A stretch of DNA of 34,273 nt from Chitinophagaceae bacterium. GTDB lineage: Bacteria > Bacteroidota > Bacteroidia > Chitinophagales > Chitinophagaceae. The notes under the pieces are model-generated. The model was given only the letters and a program-made list of their open reading frames with translations, did no database searches and was not told the DNA's origin. Position numbers and translations under genes: made by a program. This document shows, piece by piece, positions 24,118 to 31,727 of the stretch. Where the stretch lies: NCBI GenBank assembly GCA_947463105.1, contig CANHSD010000001.1, positions 1 through 34,273 of the forward strand, in the 5' to 3' direction. Numbering within the stretch: position 1 is the stretch's first letter; each line of letters begins with the position of its first letter.

Positions 24118-24125
24118 CAAAATTA
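24118..24125 (-). promoter_or_regulatory. -7 promoter element of the metal operon
   Basis: On the minus strand the sequence reads TAATTTTG, a match to TAnnTTTG, ending 4 nt before the GTG start at 24113. It is the most upstream promoter candidate for the seven-gene metal operon. No MerR-type long-spacer palindrome is seen, and no regulator gene is adjacent. Confidence 0.55.
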
Positions 24126-24177
24126 ACAACAAAAACCTATTGAGGTTGAAAAAAGTAGCATTTTAACAGAAAAATGA

Positions 24178-26262
24178 TTAATTCACAAAATTCCAAAAAA
24201 TCCCCAACCGGAATACCATGCCGGGATTGGGATAATTGGGCGCCGAAAGGTTATTTTCTTTGAACCCAAAGCCATATTTCAGCGTTGCCGTATTCAGGTT
24301 CTCTAACCTGAGATAGGCTGTGAAACTTCTGATCCTGAAATGGGTGAAGCCAGTAATCTCTGGCCTTGGAGACAATTTACGCTGGTCCTGATAAAAGAAC
24401 TGCCCTGTCAGGGGTGAATACCCATCTGCAAAATATGCACTGACATACCGCAAATCAATACCAGAGGCAATCACGAGATTGCGAAAAGGTCTTGCCTCAT
24501 AAGACAACCTATTCCTGGTATAAAGCAGTGGCAAATGAATGGGGGCAGCACCTGCCTTGGTTTGAACATGAAGATCAAGGTACCATTTCCATTTTTTACC
24601 CAACGCAGTTTCCCGGCTGATGCCAGCCCGAACAAAATTGAACAATGGTGCGTACTGCGCCACTGTTTTGTAATCCTTGAAATAAGTGTAATTGGACTGC
24701 AGAAAATAACTGAAGCTCAGCCTTGCCTTTACACCATTCAGAAAGAGGCCAGCATTGATGGCTGTTACATTTTCATCATTGAAACTGGATGTTCTGAAAA
24801 CAGGAAAAGCAGTTTTTCTGGCATAGAGGTAAGAAGGAGAACGGTTGATGTTGTTAAACCCAAGTTCCAACGATCCCAATGGGCCAAGTTTTGTCTGGAG
24901 GTTGGCCTGCACATTGTAATTGCCCGCATCCCTGCCAGCAGCATAAAACTCACCATACAAGAGCATGTCCCATTTTTTATTACGGGTCCGGTTCCTGTAT
25001 TCCCCATGCAACATGAGGTTACCAAAAACATCCCTCAATGAATCAGGAGAGGAGGAAAATTGCTGCAGGGTTATGCCAGCTTTTAAAAACTGCAATGGGT
25101 TTTTTGAATCGGGAAATTGAATGATGGAAAAATCATTTTTCAAGACCGACCAATTGCTATTGAGGTCCACTGTATCTGGAACATTGGCAAACCCATAATT
25201 GGACTTGTAAAAATTTTCTGCATTGCGTGCCTGCACATCCAGAAAATGATAGGCATAACCATTGGATTGAACCGTATGTTCCAAGCGGAGCTTGGGATAG
25301 AAAAAACGCACAACAGTTGAATCTGTCACTACAGAATCTTTGATACCAAAATCATACTGTTGCCTCAGCAAGAGGTGTTTATCTGTGTACCTGTTACCAG
25401 TGATCAATTTGACATTGAAAAAATTCCTGGAAGAATAGGCAGCAGATGCAAGATTGGTTGGGATGTTGAACCTGTCGTCGTAAGCAGGATTTTGATTCAC
25501 CAGCAAGGATTCATCTGTAATACCACCGTTTTCTGCGGTTTGCAATGCATTCGAAAGCAGGATCAGGTAGGCATGATACCGCTTGCTTTTTGAGGTATAA
25601 TCTGAATTGAACCGGATGTTGTTGTGGTTGGTGTTTTGGGAATTGAATGTCCCAGGTGCATTGACCAGCCTGTATTCCAGCACGAAGTTCCAATCGGGCA
25701 TCACATTCTGTGTATGCAAAATACTGATCTGCTGCTCAGCCTTGCTCCCCACCAGATAGCCTAATTCAGTAAAGGGCTTGGTGGTATTCATGAACCGCGT
25801 ATCTGAAATCTTCAGGGCAAATGGATCGAGTGCATGAAAACCGGCATCCCAGCCAGGCATTCTCATCGGAGAGAATAGAATAGGCCTTGTCGCATTGCCA
25901 TTGTGCCCAATGTTGATGAGGTCTGCCTTGAGGGGAACCCTGCGAAAAAAATCGTTGATGGAGGAATCGAAGACATTGTATCGGGCTGTATCAAGATAGC
26001 GAAAACGGACATTGACAGAATCATCTGAGAACTTGCGTTTTTCAAAACTAAGGGAATCACTTCCTCCTCCACCTGCACTTCCCCCACCCGATCCACTACC
26101 TCCCATCCTGGAACCCATCCCCTGCATGCTACGCATCATCCCGCGCATTTGTGCAGCAGCAGAAAAAGTTGAGAGCATAGCCATCACCAACAAAAACAAG
26201 AGAAGCATCCCTGTTCTTGGAGGCTTCTGCGCTTGTATTGATTTGATGAAATTGCCGTTCAT
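24178..26262 (-). CDS. Putative porin (Bacteroidota Porin_10-type outer-membrane barrel)
   Basis: A 694-residue protein with a signal peptide (cleavage near SAAAQ, about 38). A Met-rich segment follows (six Met in the 17 residues QMRGMMRSMQGMGSRMG plus one), then a Gly/Ser linker, then a long barrel region. The segments FRYLDTARYNVFDSSINDF and YLVGSKAEQQISILHTQN, and the C-terminal FRLGIFWNFVN, fit the putative-porin family common in Bacteroidota. The barrel would sit in the outer membrane; its permeant is unknown. It is 14 nt behind the purine nucleoside phosphorylase gene and therefore probably shares its transcript. It is separated from the metal operon by 64 nt containing that operon's promoter. 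Confidence 0.82.
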   Translation of the reverse strand: MNGNFIKSIQAQKPPRTGMLLLFLLVMAMLSTFSAAAQMRGMMRSMQGMGSRMGGSGSGGGSAGGGGSDSLSFEKRKFSDDSVNVRFRYLDTARYNVFDSSINDFFRRVPLKADLINIGHNGNATRPILFSPMRMPGWDAGFHALDPFALKISDTRFMNTTKPFTELGYLVGSKAEQQISILHTQNVMPDWNFVLEYRLVNAPGTFNSQNTNHNNIRFNSDYTSKSKRYHAYLILLSNALQTAENGGITDESLLVNQNPAYDDRFNIPTNLASAAYSSRNFFNVKLITGNRYTDKHLLLRQQYDFGIKDSVVTDSTVVRFFYPKLRLEHTVQSNGYAYHFLDVQARNAENFYKSNYGFANVPDTVDLNSNWSVLKNDFSIIQFPDSKNPLQFLKAGITLQQFSSSPDSLRDVFGNLMLHGEYRNRTRNKKWDMLLYGEFYAAGRDAGNYNVQANLQTKLGPLGSLELGFNNINRSPSYLYARKTAFPVFRTSSFNDENVTAINAGLFLNGVKARLSFSYFLQSNYTYFKDYKTVAQYAPLFNFVRAGISRETALGKKWKWYLDLHVQTKAGAAPIHLPLLYTRNRLSYEARPFRNLVIASGIDLRYVSAYFADGYSPLTGQFFYQDQRKLSPRPEITGFTHFRIRSFTAYLRLENLNTATLKYGFGFKENNLSAPNYPNPGMVFRLGIFWNFVN

Positions 26263-26276
26263 GAATAGGTGATGAA

Positions 26277-27113
26277 TCAGTTTGTAGAAACAAGATCCAG
26301 GGTCTCGATCATTGTTTTGAAAATGGATGTCAGTTTTGGTGCTGCGATATTGGCTGCATCCAGCACTTCCTGGTGGGTGATGATATTGTCCTCCTCGCGG
26401 ATGCCAAGATCAGTAATCACGCTCATGGCAAATACCGTCATGCCACAATGGATGGCGGCAATTACTTCCTGTACGGTGCTCATCCCAACGGCATCAGCAC
26501 CCAACAGGTGAATCATCTTGTACTCTGCCCTGGTTTCAAAAGTTGGACCTGTAACACCGTAGTAAATACCTTCCCTCAGGGAATGTCCAAGCGTTGAGGC
26601 CACTGCATGGGCCTTGCTAACCAGTGCTTTTGAATAAGGCTCACTCATGTCTGGGAAACGAGGACCCAGTGCAGCAATATTTTTTCCCAGCAAAGGATTG
26701 ACAATGGAAAAACTGATATGGTCTTTGATGATCATGAGGTCACCGACCTTGAATCCTGGATTGACGCCACCTGCCGCATTGGAAACAAAAAGAAACTGCG
26801 CACCCAATGCCTGCATCACCCTCACCGGAAAAACCACCTCTTGTGCGGTGTACCCTTCGTAATAATGGAACCTGCCGGCCATGACCACCACAGCCTTGTC
26901 TCCTACCTTGCCCAGGATCAGTTTTCCACTATGACCCTCAACGGTTGAAACCGGGAAATGGGGAATTTCAGTATAGGAAATCTCAGTATATACTTCGACA
27001 TGCTCAATAAATCCGCCCAACCCACTTCCTAGAATGACCCCCACCTCAAGAGGATTGGCATGCCTATTCTTTATAAAGCCAACCGCCTCGATTATCTTAC
27101 TGATTTCATCCAT
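26277..27113 (-). CDS. punA: Purine-nucleoside phosphorylase (PNP-II, trimeric type)
   Basis: A 278-residue cytosolic enzyme that splits purine nucleosides with phosphate into base plus ribose 1-phosphate. Landmarks are the phosphate-binding GVILGSGLGG (26-34), MAGRFHYYEGY (about 78-88), SNAAGGVNPGFKVGDL (about 111-126), GPTFETRAEY (E193) and GADAVGMSTVQEVIAA (about 206-221). The position aligned with human PNP Asn243 (ITN) is Asp235 here (ITDLG), which may widen the base specificity toward 6-amino purines. The in-frame TTG 18 nt upstream overlaps the promoter, so the ATG at 27113 is used. The putative porin gene follows 14 nt downstream. Confidence 0.94.
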   Translation of the reverse strand: MDEISKIIEAVGFIKNRHANPLEVGVILGSGLGGFIEHVEVYTEISYTEIPHFPVSTVEGHSGKLILGKVGDKAVVVMAGRFHYYEGYTAQEVVFPVRVMQALGAQFLFVSNAAGGVNPGFKVGDLMIIKDHISFSIVNPLLGKNIAALGPRFPDMSEPYSKALVSKAHAVASTLGHSLREGIYYGVTGPTFETRAEYKMIHLLGADAVGMSTVQEVIAAIHCGMTVFAMSVITDLGIREEDNIITHQEVLDAANIAAPKLTSIFKTMIETLDLVSTN

Positions 27114-27128
27114 GATAGCCAATTTGCA

Positions 27129-27136
27129 CAAAGATA
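27129..27136 (-). promoter_or_regulatory. -7 promoter element for punA
   Basis: TATCTTTG on the minus strand, a match to TAnnTTTG, 15 nt before the ATG at 27113. A TTG lies 17 nt upstream of it as a possible -33 core, and a small palindrome GCCTTTAGGC occupies the spacer. Confidence 0.65.
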
Positions 27137-27212
27137 ATGCCTTTAGGCTTTTGCAAGGAATCTGTCAGGGCCGATAGGGCGTATCGCCTGAAGCTGAAAG
27201 GGAGAGCATCAA

Positions 27213-27995
27213 TCAATAGTCAGAATAAGGCCTGGCGCGGAGAAACAGTGTTACATTCTTGCTCACTGTCTTTTCATATTCCTTTTTGGCAGAAAGCGTT
27301 TTCCATTGGGCATCGTCTTTGAATGACTGCCAATGGGCATCACGGTCTGCCTTGCTTTCAAAGCTGGTCATGTACATGAGGTTGGGCATGGTTGGTCCGC
27401 TGATGACCTCTGCATAAAAAACAGGGTTGAAATTCAACCTTGAAAAAATATCGATTTCGCCTCCTTCATTGAACATTTCCACTTTCTTCCAGTACTTCTT
27501 TTCAGAAGCACCTTCATAGCTCCTGAGTTCATAGACCTTGTCGGCAACATTACCCTTTAGTTTAGGCAACATCAGGCCCGGAGCAAGCCTGAAGCCTTCC
27601 AGGATATAGGAAACAATTCTGTTGTATGCAGGAGACTCGCTGGTGGCATCAAGATAGGCAGCACCTTTTTCAGCCACTTCCTTGTCCTTGAACATGGCCT
27701 TATTGATGGTCGGGATCTCACCAAGTTTCGTATAGGGAACCAATACATAAAGCTTTTTGACAGCAGCGGTATCATTGGCAATACCCGTGAAAACGCCAAC
27801 ATGCTGAATGCCTTTTCTGTGCAAGTAAGGCAGATAGGCATCTGACAGAAACTGGTCAATCACGGCCTGTTGTTCAGCTGTCTTGAATTCATATACCTTC
27901 AACTCAAAGAAATTTTTTGCTTTGGATGTTGTTGAAGTTTGGGCATTTACCAACGCAGAAACACCAATAAGCAGAAACAAGAATATTTTTTTCAT
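27213..27995 (-). CDS. Exported NIPSNAP family protein
   Basis: A 260-residue protein with a signal peptide (KKIFLFLLIGVSALVNAQ) and a mature part made of two related NIPSNAP/dimeric alpha-beta-barrel units. The first unit begins FFELKVYEFKTAEQQAVIDQFL (about 30-125) and the second begins KVYELRSYEGASEKKYWKKV (about 150-255). NIPSNAP domains resemble ferredoxin-like barrels of unknown biochemical role; exported versions are common in Bacteroidota. The in-frame start at 28025 would add 10 residues ahead of the signal peptide and overlap the promoter region, so the ATG at 27995 is preferred. It is divergent from the J-domain gene. Confidence 0.85.
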   Translation of the reverse strand: MKKIFLFLLIGVSALVNAQTSTTSKAKNFFELKVYEFKTAEQQAVIDQFLSDAYLPYLHRKGIQHVGVFTGIANDTAAVKKLYVLVPYTKLGEIPTINKAMFKDKEVAEKGAAYLDATSESPAYNRIVSYILEGFRLAPGLMLPKLKGNVADKVYELRSYEGASEKKYWKKVEMFNEGGEIDIFSRLNFNPVFYAEVISGPTMPNLMYMTSFESKADRDAHWQSFKDDAQWKTLSAKKEYEKTVSKNVTLFLRARPYSDY

Positions 27996-28012
27996 AATAA
28001 AATTGATATGAA

Positions 28013-28020
28013 CAAATATA
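28013..28020 (-). promoter_or_regulatory. -7 promoter element for the NIPSNAP gene
   Basis: TATATTTG on the minus strand, a match to TAnnTTTG, 17 nt before the ATG at 27995. It lies only 9 bp from the divergent -7 element of the J-domain gene. Confidence 0.55.
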
Positions 28021-28029
28021 TCCAATTAA

Positions 28030-28037
28030 TAACTTTG
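28030..28037 (+). promoter_or_regulatory. -7 promoter element for the J-domain gene
   Basis: TAACTTTG, a match to TAnnTTTG, ending 5 nt before the ATG at 28043, which implies a leaderless or nearly leaderless mRNA. Confidence 0.6.
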
Positions 28038-28042
28038 TAGGA

Positions 28043-28690
28043 ATGCCAGTCAAAGATTATTATGCCACCTTGCGCATCCCACAAGGGGCTGATGCCTTAA
28101 GCATCAAAAAAGCATTCCGGACCCTGGCCATGGAATACCATCCAGACAAAAGAGGAGAAAATACAGAAAATGATCATTATTTCAGGGAGATCAAGGAAGC
28201 CTATGGCGTCTTATCCGACCCAAAATTGCGTGAAGAATACCACTATCAACGGTGGCTGGAAAAATCGATGGGGCATCAGTTGGATACCTTTGTTCAACCT
28301 GCTCAAATCCTTCAGCTTTTCATCAAAGCTGAGCAATATATTTCAACAACAGATGGTTTCAAAACGGACAAGATGATCCTTTTCAACCATGTATTCAAAC
28401 TCTTCAGCCATGCCAGGCTCGAGGCCATCCTCAGCGAAAACAGCCCCACCATGGAAGCCACCACTTTGCAAACGGCCTTACGCATGTCTTCCCACCTCAA
28501 CCTTGATGGATGTTTGTTCATGGCAGACCATTTCAAGAAAATGCTGAAAAATTATCCGCTTGAAGTGATCGCCTGGGAAAAATTGCTGAGAAAAAAGAAG
28601 CAGGAACAACGCATGGATCAGTTGAAAATACCGCTGGTATTGGTGTTGACCCTGCTGATCTGTTTTCTCATCTTCTTGTTGGGCAAATAA
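28043..28690 (+). CDS. J-domain protein with C-terminal membrane anchor
   Basis: A 215-residue protein. The N-terminal J-domain (about 1-70, DYYATLRIP...AFRTLAMEYHPDKRG) keeps the HPD motif (33-35), so it should stimulate an Hsp70 such as DnaK. It lacks the Gly/Phe region and zinc fingers of DnaJ. The middle (about 75-190) is helical with no recognised domain. The last 20 residues (IPLVLVLTLLICFLIFLLG) form one transmembrane segment almost at the C-terminus, giving a tail-anchored topology with the J-domain in the cytoplasm. The client is unknown. It is followed after 44 nt by the ABC-F gene, which has its own promoter. Confidence 0.85.
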   Translation: MPVKDYYATLRIPQGADALSIKKAFRTLAMEYHPDKRGENTENDHYFREIKEAYGVLSDPKLREEYHYQRWLEKSMGHQLDTFVQPAQILQLFIKAEQYISTTDGFKTDKMILFNHVFKLFSHARLEAILSENSPTMEATTLQTALRMSSHLNLDGCLFMADHFKKMLKNYPLEVIAWEKLLRKKKQEQRMDQLKIPLVLVLTLLICFLIFLLGK

Positions 28691-28722
28691 TCTTCGGGGC
28701 ATTTATCCCCTGCCGATTGTTG

Positions 28723-28730
28723 TATCTTTG
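28723..28730 (+). promoter_or_regulatory. -7 promoter element for the ABC-F gene
   Basis: TATCTTTG, a match to TAnnTTTG, ending 4 nt before the ATG at 28735. This supports that ATG over the in-frame TTG at 28717 and implies a leaderless transcript. Confidence 0.6.
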
Positions 28731-28734
28731 CACG

Positions 28735-30618
28735 ATGCATTATGTAACAGTTGAGGGCCTTGGCAAATCATACGGAATCAAACCACTTTTTAGTAATATT
28801 TCCTTTCACATCAACGAAGGGGATAAAATAGCCCTGATTGCCAGGAACGGATCAGGCAAATCAACCCTTTTGAGGATTCTTTCCGGGACAGAAACGGCAG
28901 AGGAAGGAAAGGTATGGATCAACAAGGATGTCAACACGGTGCTGTTTGAGCAGGATCCTCAGTTCAGTGAAAGCTCCAGCATTCTTGACAATATATTTGC
29001 CCACAACCATCCTGTGATCAATGCCATCAAAAAATATGAGGCGGCAGAAGACTCCAATGATCCAGACAAGATTTCAGAAGCCCTGATTGCGATGGATGAC
29101 CATGATGCCTGGGATTTTGATTCAAAAGTCAAGCAGATCTTAAGCAAACTCAACATCCACCACCTCGACCAGAAAGTGGGAAGCCTGAGCGGCGGACAAA
29201 GAAAAAGGGTTGCCCTGGCCAGAACACTCATCGATATAGGCTTCAATAACAACCATTGCTTGCTGATCATGGATGAACCGACCAACCACCTGGATGTGGA
29301 AATGGTAGAGTGGCTGGAACATTACCTGGACAAAGAAAATATCACCCTGTTGCTGGTTACCCACGACAGGTATTTTCTTGACATGGTTTGCACTGAAATA
29401 TGGGAGCTGGACAACAGCAAAATCTATGTCTACAAAGGTGACTACCAGAACTATGTAGAGAAAAAAGCCGCCAGGATTGAGAGTGAAATGGCTACCATAG
29501 ACAAAGCCAAAAACACGTTCAGGAAAGAACTGGAGTGGATGCGCAAACAGCCCAGGGCAAGAACCACCAAATCCAAAAGCAGGCAGGATAATTTCTACGA
29601 AATCGAAAAAGTTGCCAAGCGAAAAATAGAAGACAAGCAACTCGATCTTCAGATGAAGATGAGCAGGCTCGGAGGCAAGATTGCCGAGCTTAAAAAAGTA
29701 TACAAAAAATTCGGAGAGAAGATCATCCTGAATGGTCTGGACTATACCTTCAAAAAAGGCGAAAGGGTTGGTATCATTGGAAGAAATGGTGCTGGCAAAA
29801 CCACTTTTATTAACATGTTGCAGGGTCTGGAAGAACCAGATAGTGGCAAGATCAATATTGGTGACACCATTGTCTTTGGAAACTTTTCACAAAAAGGGCT
29901 TGAGATCAAGCAAGATTCAAGGGTCATTGAATTTGTAAAAAACATTGCAGAGAATTTCCCCCTTGCCAATGGTGGATCATTGAGTGCAGCCCAATTCCTG
30001 GAACTGTTTCTTTTTACCCCTGATCAGCAATATGGCTATGTAAGCAAGTTGAGCGGTGGAGAAAAAAGAAGGCTTCACCTGCTGAGTATTCTTTTCAAGA
30101 ACCCGAACTTCCTCATATTGGATGAGCCCACCAATGACCTTGATCTTCCAACACTGTCTGTACTGGAGAACTTCTTGCTCGATTTCCCTGGATGCCTGAT
30201 CATCATCAGCCATGACCGATATTTCATGGACCGGATCGTTGACCATCTCTTTGTTTTTGAAGGGGAAGGTGTGATCAGGGATTTCCCTGGCAACTATGGA
30301 GAGTACCGTTTGGAGGTGGCTGAAAAGTCTGCTGACCCTGAAAAAGTGAAGGCACAGATCATTGTCAACCGTGAACCTGAAAAAGAAATCAAGCCCGAAA
30401 AAAGGAAACCCAGCTTCAATGAAAAAAGGGAGTTTGAACTGCTTGAAAAAGAAATCAAGCAACTGACTGAAGAGAAGGCCAGCATCACTGAAAAATTGCA
30501 AGATGCTTCCCTGGCCTATGCAGCAATAGAAAAGCTATCCAACAGATTCAGCGAAATAACTACCCTGATGGATGATAAAGAATTGCGTTGGTTGGAGTTG
30601 AGTGAAGTAATGAGTTGA
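28735..30618 (+). CDS. ABC-F family ATPase (Uup/EttA-like ribosome-associated protein)
   Basis: A 627-residue cytosolic protein with two ABC domains and no membrane segments. Domain 1 (about 1-240) has Walker A ARNGSGKSTLL, signature LSGGQRKRVALA and Walker B LLIMDEPTNHLD. A charged linker (about 241-320) holds the P-site tRNA-interaction-type helices. Domain 2 (about 320-530) has GRNGAGKTTF, LSGGEKRRLHLL and LILDEPTNDLD. A charged coiled-coil tail (about 540-627) follows, as in Uup. ABC-F proteins act on the ribosome, with roles in translation, stalled-ribosome rescue or antibiotic protection; the sequence does not select between these. The stop codon is the first base pairs of the palindromic repeat element copy B. 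Confidence 0.93.
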   Translation: MHYVTVEGLGKSYGIKPLFSNISFHINEGDKIALIARNGSGKSTLLRILSGTETAEEGKVWINKDVNTVLFEQDPQFSESSSILDNIFAHNHPVINAIKKYEAAEDSNDPDKISEALIAMDDHDAWDFDSKVKQILSKLNIHHLDQKVGSLSGGQRKRVALARTLIDIGFNNNHCLLIMDEPTNHLDVEMVEWLEHYLDKENITLLLVTHDRYFLDMVCTEIWELDNSKIYVYKGDYQNYVEKKAARIESEMATIDKAKNTFRKELEWMRKQPRARTTKSKSRQDNFYEIEKVAKRKIEDKQLDLQMKMSRLGGKIAELKKVYKKFGEKIILNGLDYTFKKGERVGIIGRNGAGKTTFINMLQGLEEPDSGKINIGDTIVFGNFSQKGLEIKQDSRVIEFVKNIAENFPLANGGSLSAAQFLELFLFTPDQQYGYVSKLSGGEKRRLHLLSILFKNPNFLILDEPTNDLDLPTLSVLENFLLDFPGCLIIISHDRYFMDRIVDHLFVFEGEGVIRDFPGNYGEYRLEVAEKSADPEKVKAQIIVNREPEKEIKPEKRKPSFNEKREFELLEKEIKQLTEEKASITEKLQDASLAYAAIEKLSNRFSEITTLMDDKELRWLELSEVMS

Positions 30619-30722
30619 GGAGGTTGAGCCTGCCAACCAGAGGTTGGTAAACCTGCCGAAGGCAGGAGAAGTTGAATGGGTTGAAGCAGTTGAAGTAAAG
30701 TGTTCTTCAACCTCTTCAACTT
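30611..30722. repeat. Intergenic palindromic repeat element, copy B (related to 8811-8961)
   Basis: Three successive hairpins fill the gap between convergent genes: CCAACC-AGA-GGTTGG (30633-30647), CCTGCC-GAA-GGCAGG (30652-30666), and a long GTTGAAG-repeat stem (30680-30720). The left end is GTTGAG-rich and the right end is CTTCAAC-rich, giving terminal inversion. TTGAGC[CT]TGCCAACC[AG]GAGGTTGG is shared with copy A. The element overlaps the stop codons of both flanking genes. Confidence 0.75.
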
Positions 30723-30724
30723 TT
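30680..30724. terminator. Bidirectional terminator-like hairpin between the ABC-F and Sua5 genes
   Basis: A 16-nt arm at 30680-30695 (two GTTGAAG units) pairs with 30705-30720 (two CTTCAAC units) around a 9-nt loop, with a 2-nt internal mismatch. TTTT follows on the plus strand. It contains the Sua5 stop codon. Confidence 0.65.
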
Positions 30725-31678
30725 ATAAGCGGCCCTTTCCAACCTATCATTGATGGCCCTGCCGATGCCGGTATCGGGAAAACGCTGCGCAATAATTACA
30801 TCAAGATCAGATTGATCCAACAAGCGCATGGCCCTGAAAAGCCCTGCAGCAGCCTCTCCCAGGCTTCCTGATGGTGAAAGCAAAATTTCTTTTTCAACCA
30901 CCAATCCGGCTGATTGATTAAACATCAGCAAGCCAATTTTCTTTCCCGGAAATGCATTGATCAATTGCTGGACATTTCCTATCAACAATGGCTTTGTTGT
31001 AGCATAATGGCTTTTCAATTGCCCTGGCGCAGTGGGTGAAGCATGTGCCAGGGATGTTTTCACTTCAGCTCCGGTGATGGTGCTGATCTGTTCTGCCGTG
31101 ATGCCCCCCAAGCGGTGTATGACCACTTCATCCTCCTCAAATCCTACAATGGTAGATTCCAACCCTATGGTACAACTGCCGCCATCAAGGATATACCGAA
31201 TTTTTCCCTGCAGCCCTTCAAATACGTGCATGGCTGAAACAGGGCTTACATAGCCAGAAGGATTTGCACTGGGCGCCGCCAATGGAAAGTCCAACATTGT
31301 CAACAGCTCCAATGCCATGGGGTGAGCAGGAATCCTGATGGCCACCCTTGCACTTCCGGCTGTAACCATGTCAGGCACAAGTGTTGATTTGGGCAAAAGA
31401 TAGGTGATGGGGCCTGGGGATAAAGATTGCATCAGGCGTTTACATGCATCTGGCATTTCCGTCACCAACCTTTCTGCCTGCGCAAGATTGGCCACATGAA
31501 GAATCAGGGGATTGAACTGAGGACGATTCTTGGCCTCGTATATCTTGGCAATGGCAACTTCATTAAAACCATTGGCGGCAAGTCCATAAACGGTTTCCGT
31601 GGGAATGGACACCAATTCCCCTCTTTCGAGAAGTGCTTTTGCCTGATCAAGTTCTTTTCCTATGGTTGTTTGGTACAT
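30716..31678 (-). CDS. L-threonylcarbamoyladenylate synthase, two-domain Sua5 type
   Basis: A 320-residue protein that makes threonylcarbamoyl-AMP from threonine, bicarbonate and ATP, the first step of tRNA t6A37 modification. The N-terminal YrdC domain (about 1-195) contains SIPTETVYGLAANGF, the catalytic-site KxR in YEAKNRPQFNPLI and the SxN in APSANPSGYVSP. A linker (about 196-235, ASPTAPGQLKSHYATTKPL, the Sua5 linker with its HY motif) leads to the C-terminal Sua5 domain (about 236-320). The two-domain form is distinct from the short TsaC. TsaB, TsaD and TsaE partners are not in this window. The leader is occupied by the clpC terminator hairpin. Confidence 0.93.
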   Translation of the reverse strand: MYQTTIGKELDQAKALLERGELVSIPTETVYGLAANGFNEVAIAKIYEAKNRPQFNPLILHVANLAQAERLVTEMPDACKRLMQSLSPGPITYLLPKSTLVPDMVTAGSARVAIRIPAHPMALELLTMLDFPLAAPSANPSGYVSPVSAMHVFEGLQGKIRYILDGGSCTIGLESTIVGFEEDEVVIHRLGGITAEQISTITGAEVKTSLAHASPTAPGQLKSHYATTKPLLIGNVQQLINAFPGKKIGLLMFNQSAGLVVEKEILLSPSGSLGEAAAGLFRAMRLLDQSDLDVIIAQRFPDTGIGRAINDRLERAAYKS

Positions 31679-31702
31679 AAAAAAATCCCGGCCGAAGCCG
31701 GG
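31679..31702 (-). terminator. clpC terminator that also forms the Sua5 gene leader
   Basis: Read on the minus strand: CCCGGC (31702-31697), UUCG-type tetraloop TTCG, GCCGGG (31692-31687), one A, then seven T residues (31685-31679) that touch the ATG at 31678. It is a standard intrinsic terminator for clpC, whose stop is 26 nt upstream. Confidence 0.9.
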
Positions 31703-31703
31703 A

Positions 31704-31711
31704 CAAAGTTA
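31704..31711 (-). promoter_or_regulatory. -7 promoter element for the Sua5 gene
   Basis: TAACTTTG on the minus strand, a match to TAnnTTTG, 25 nt before the ATG at 31678 and directly upstream of the hairpin. Transcription would begin at or inside the terminator stem. Confidence 0.55.
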
Positions 31712-31727
31712 ATGCGTATTCAATTCA

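Noticed and set aside
27165..27195. A terminator behind the NIPSNAP gene (CGATA...TATCG)
   Set aside because: It is a short stem without a T tract on the transcribed strand; it may be chance.
28691..28714. A terminator between the J-domain and ABC-F genes (GGGG...CCCC)
   Set aside because: The stem is only about 5 bp and no T run follows directly.
29140..29640. Antisense frames inside the ABC-F gene
   Set aside because: They mirror the conserved Walker and signature regions and have no promoter or family signature.
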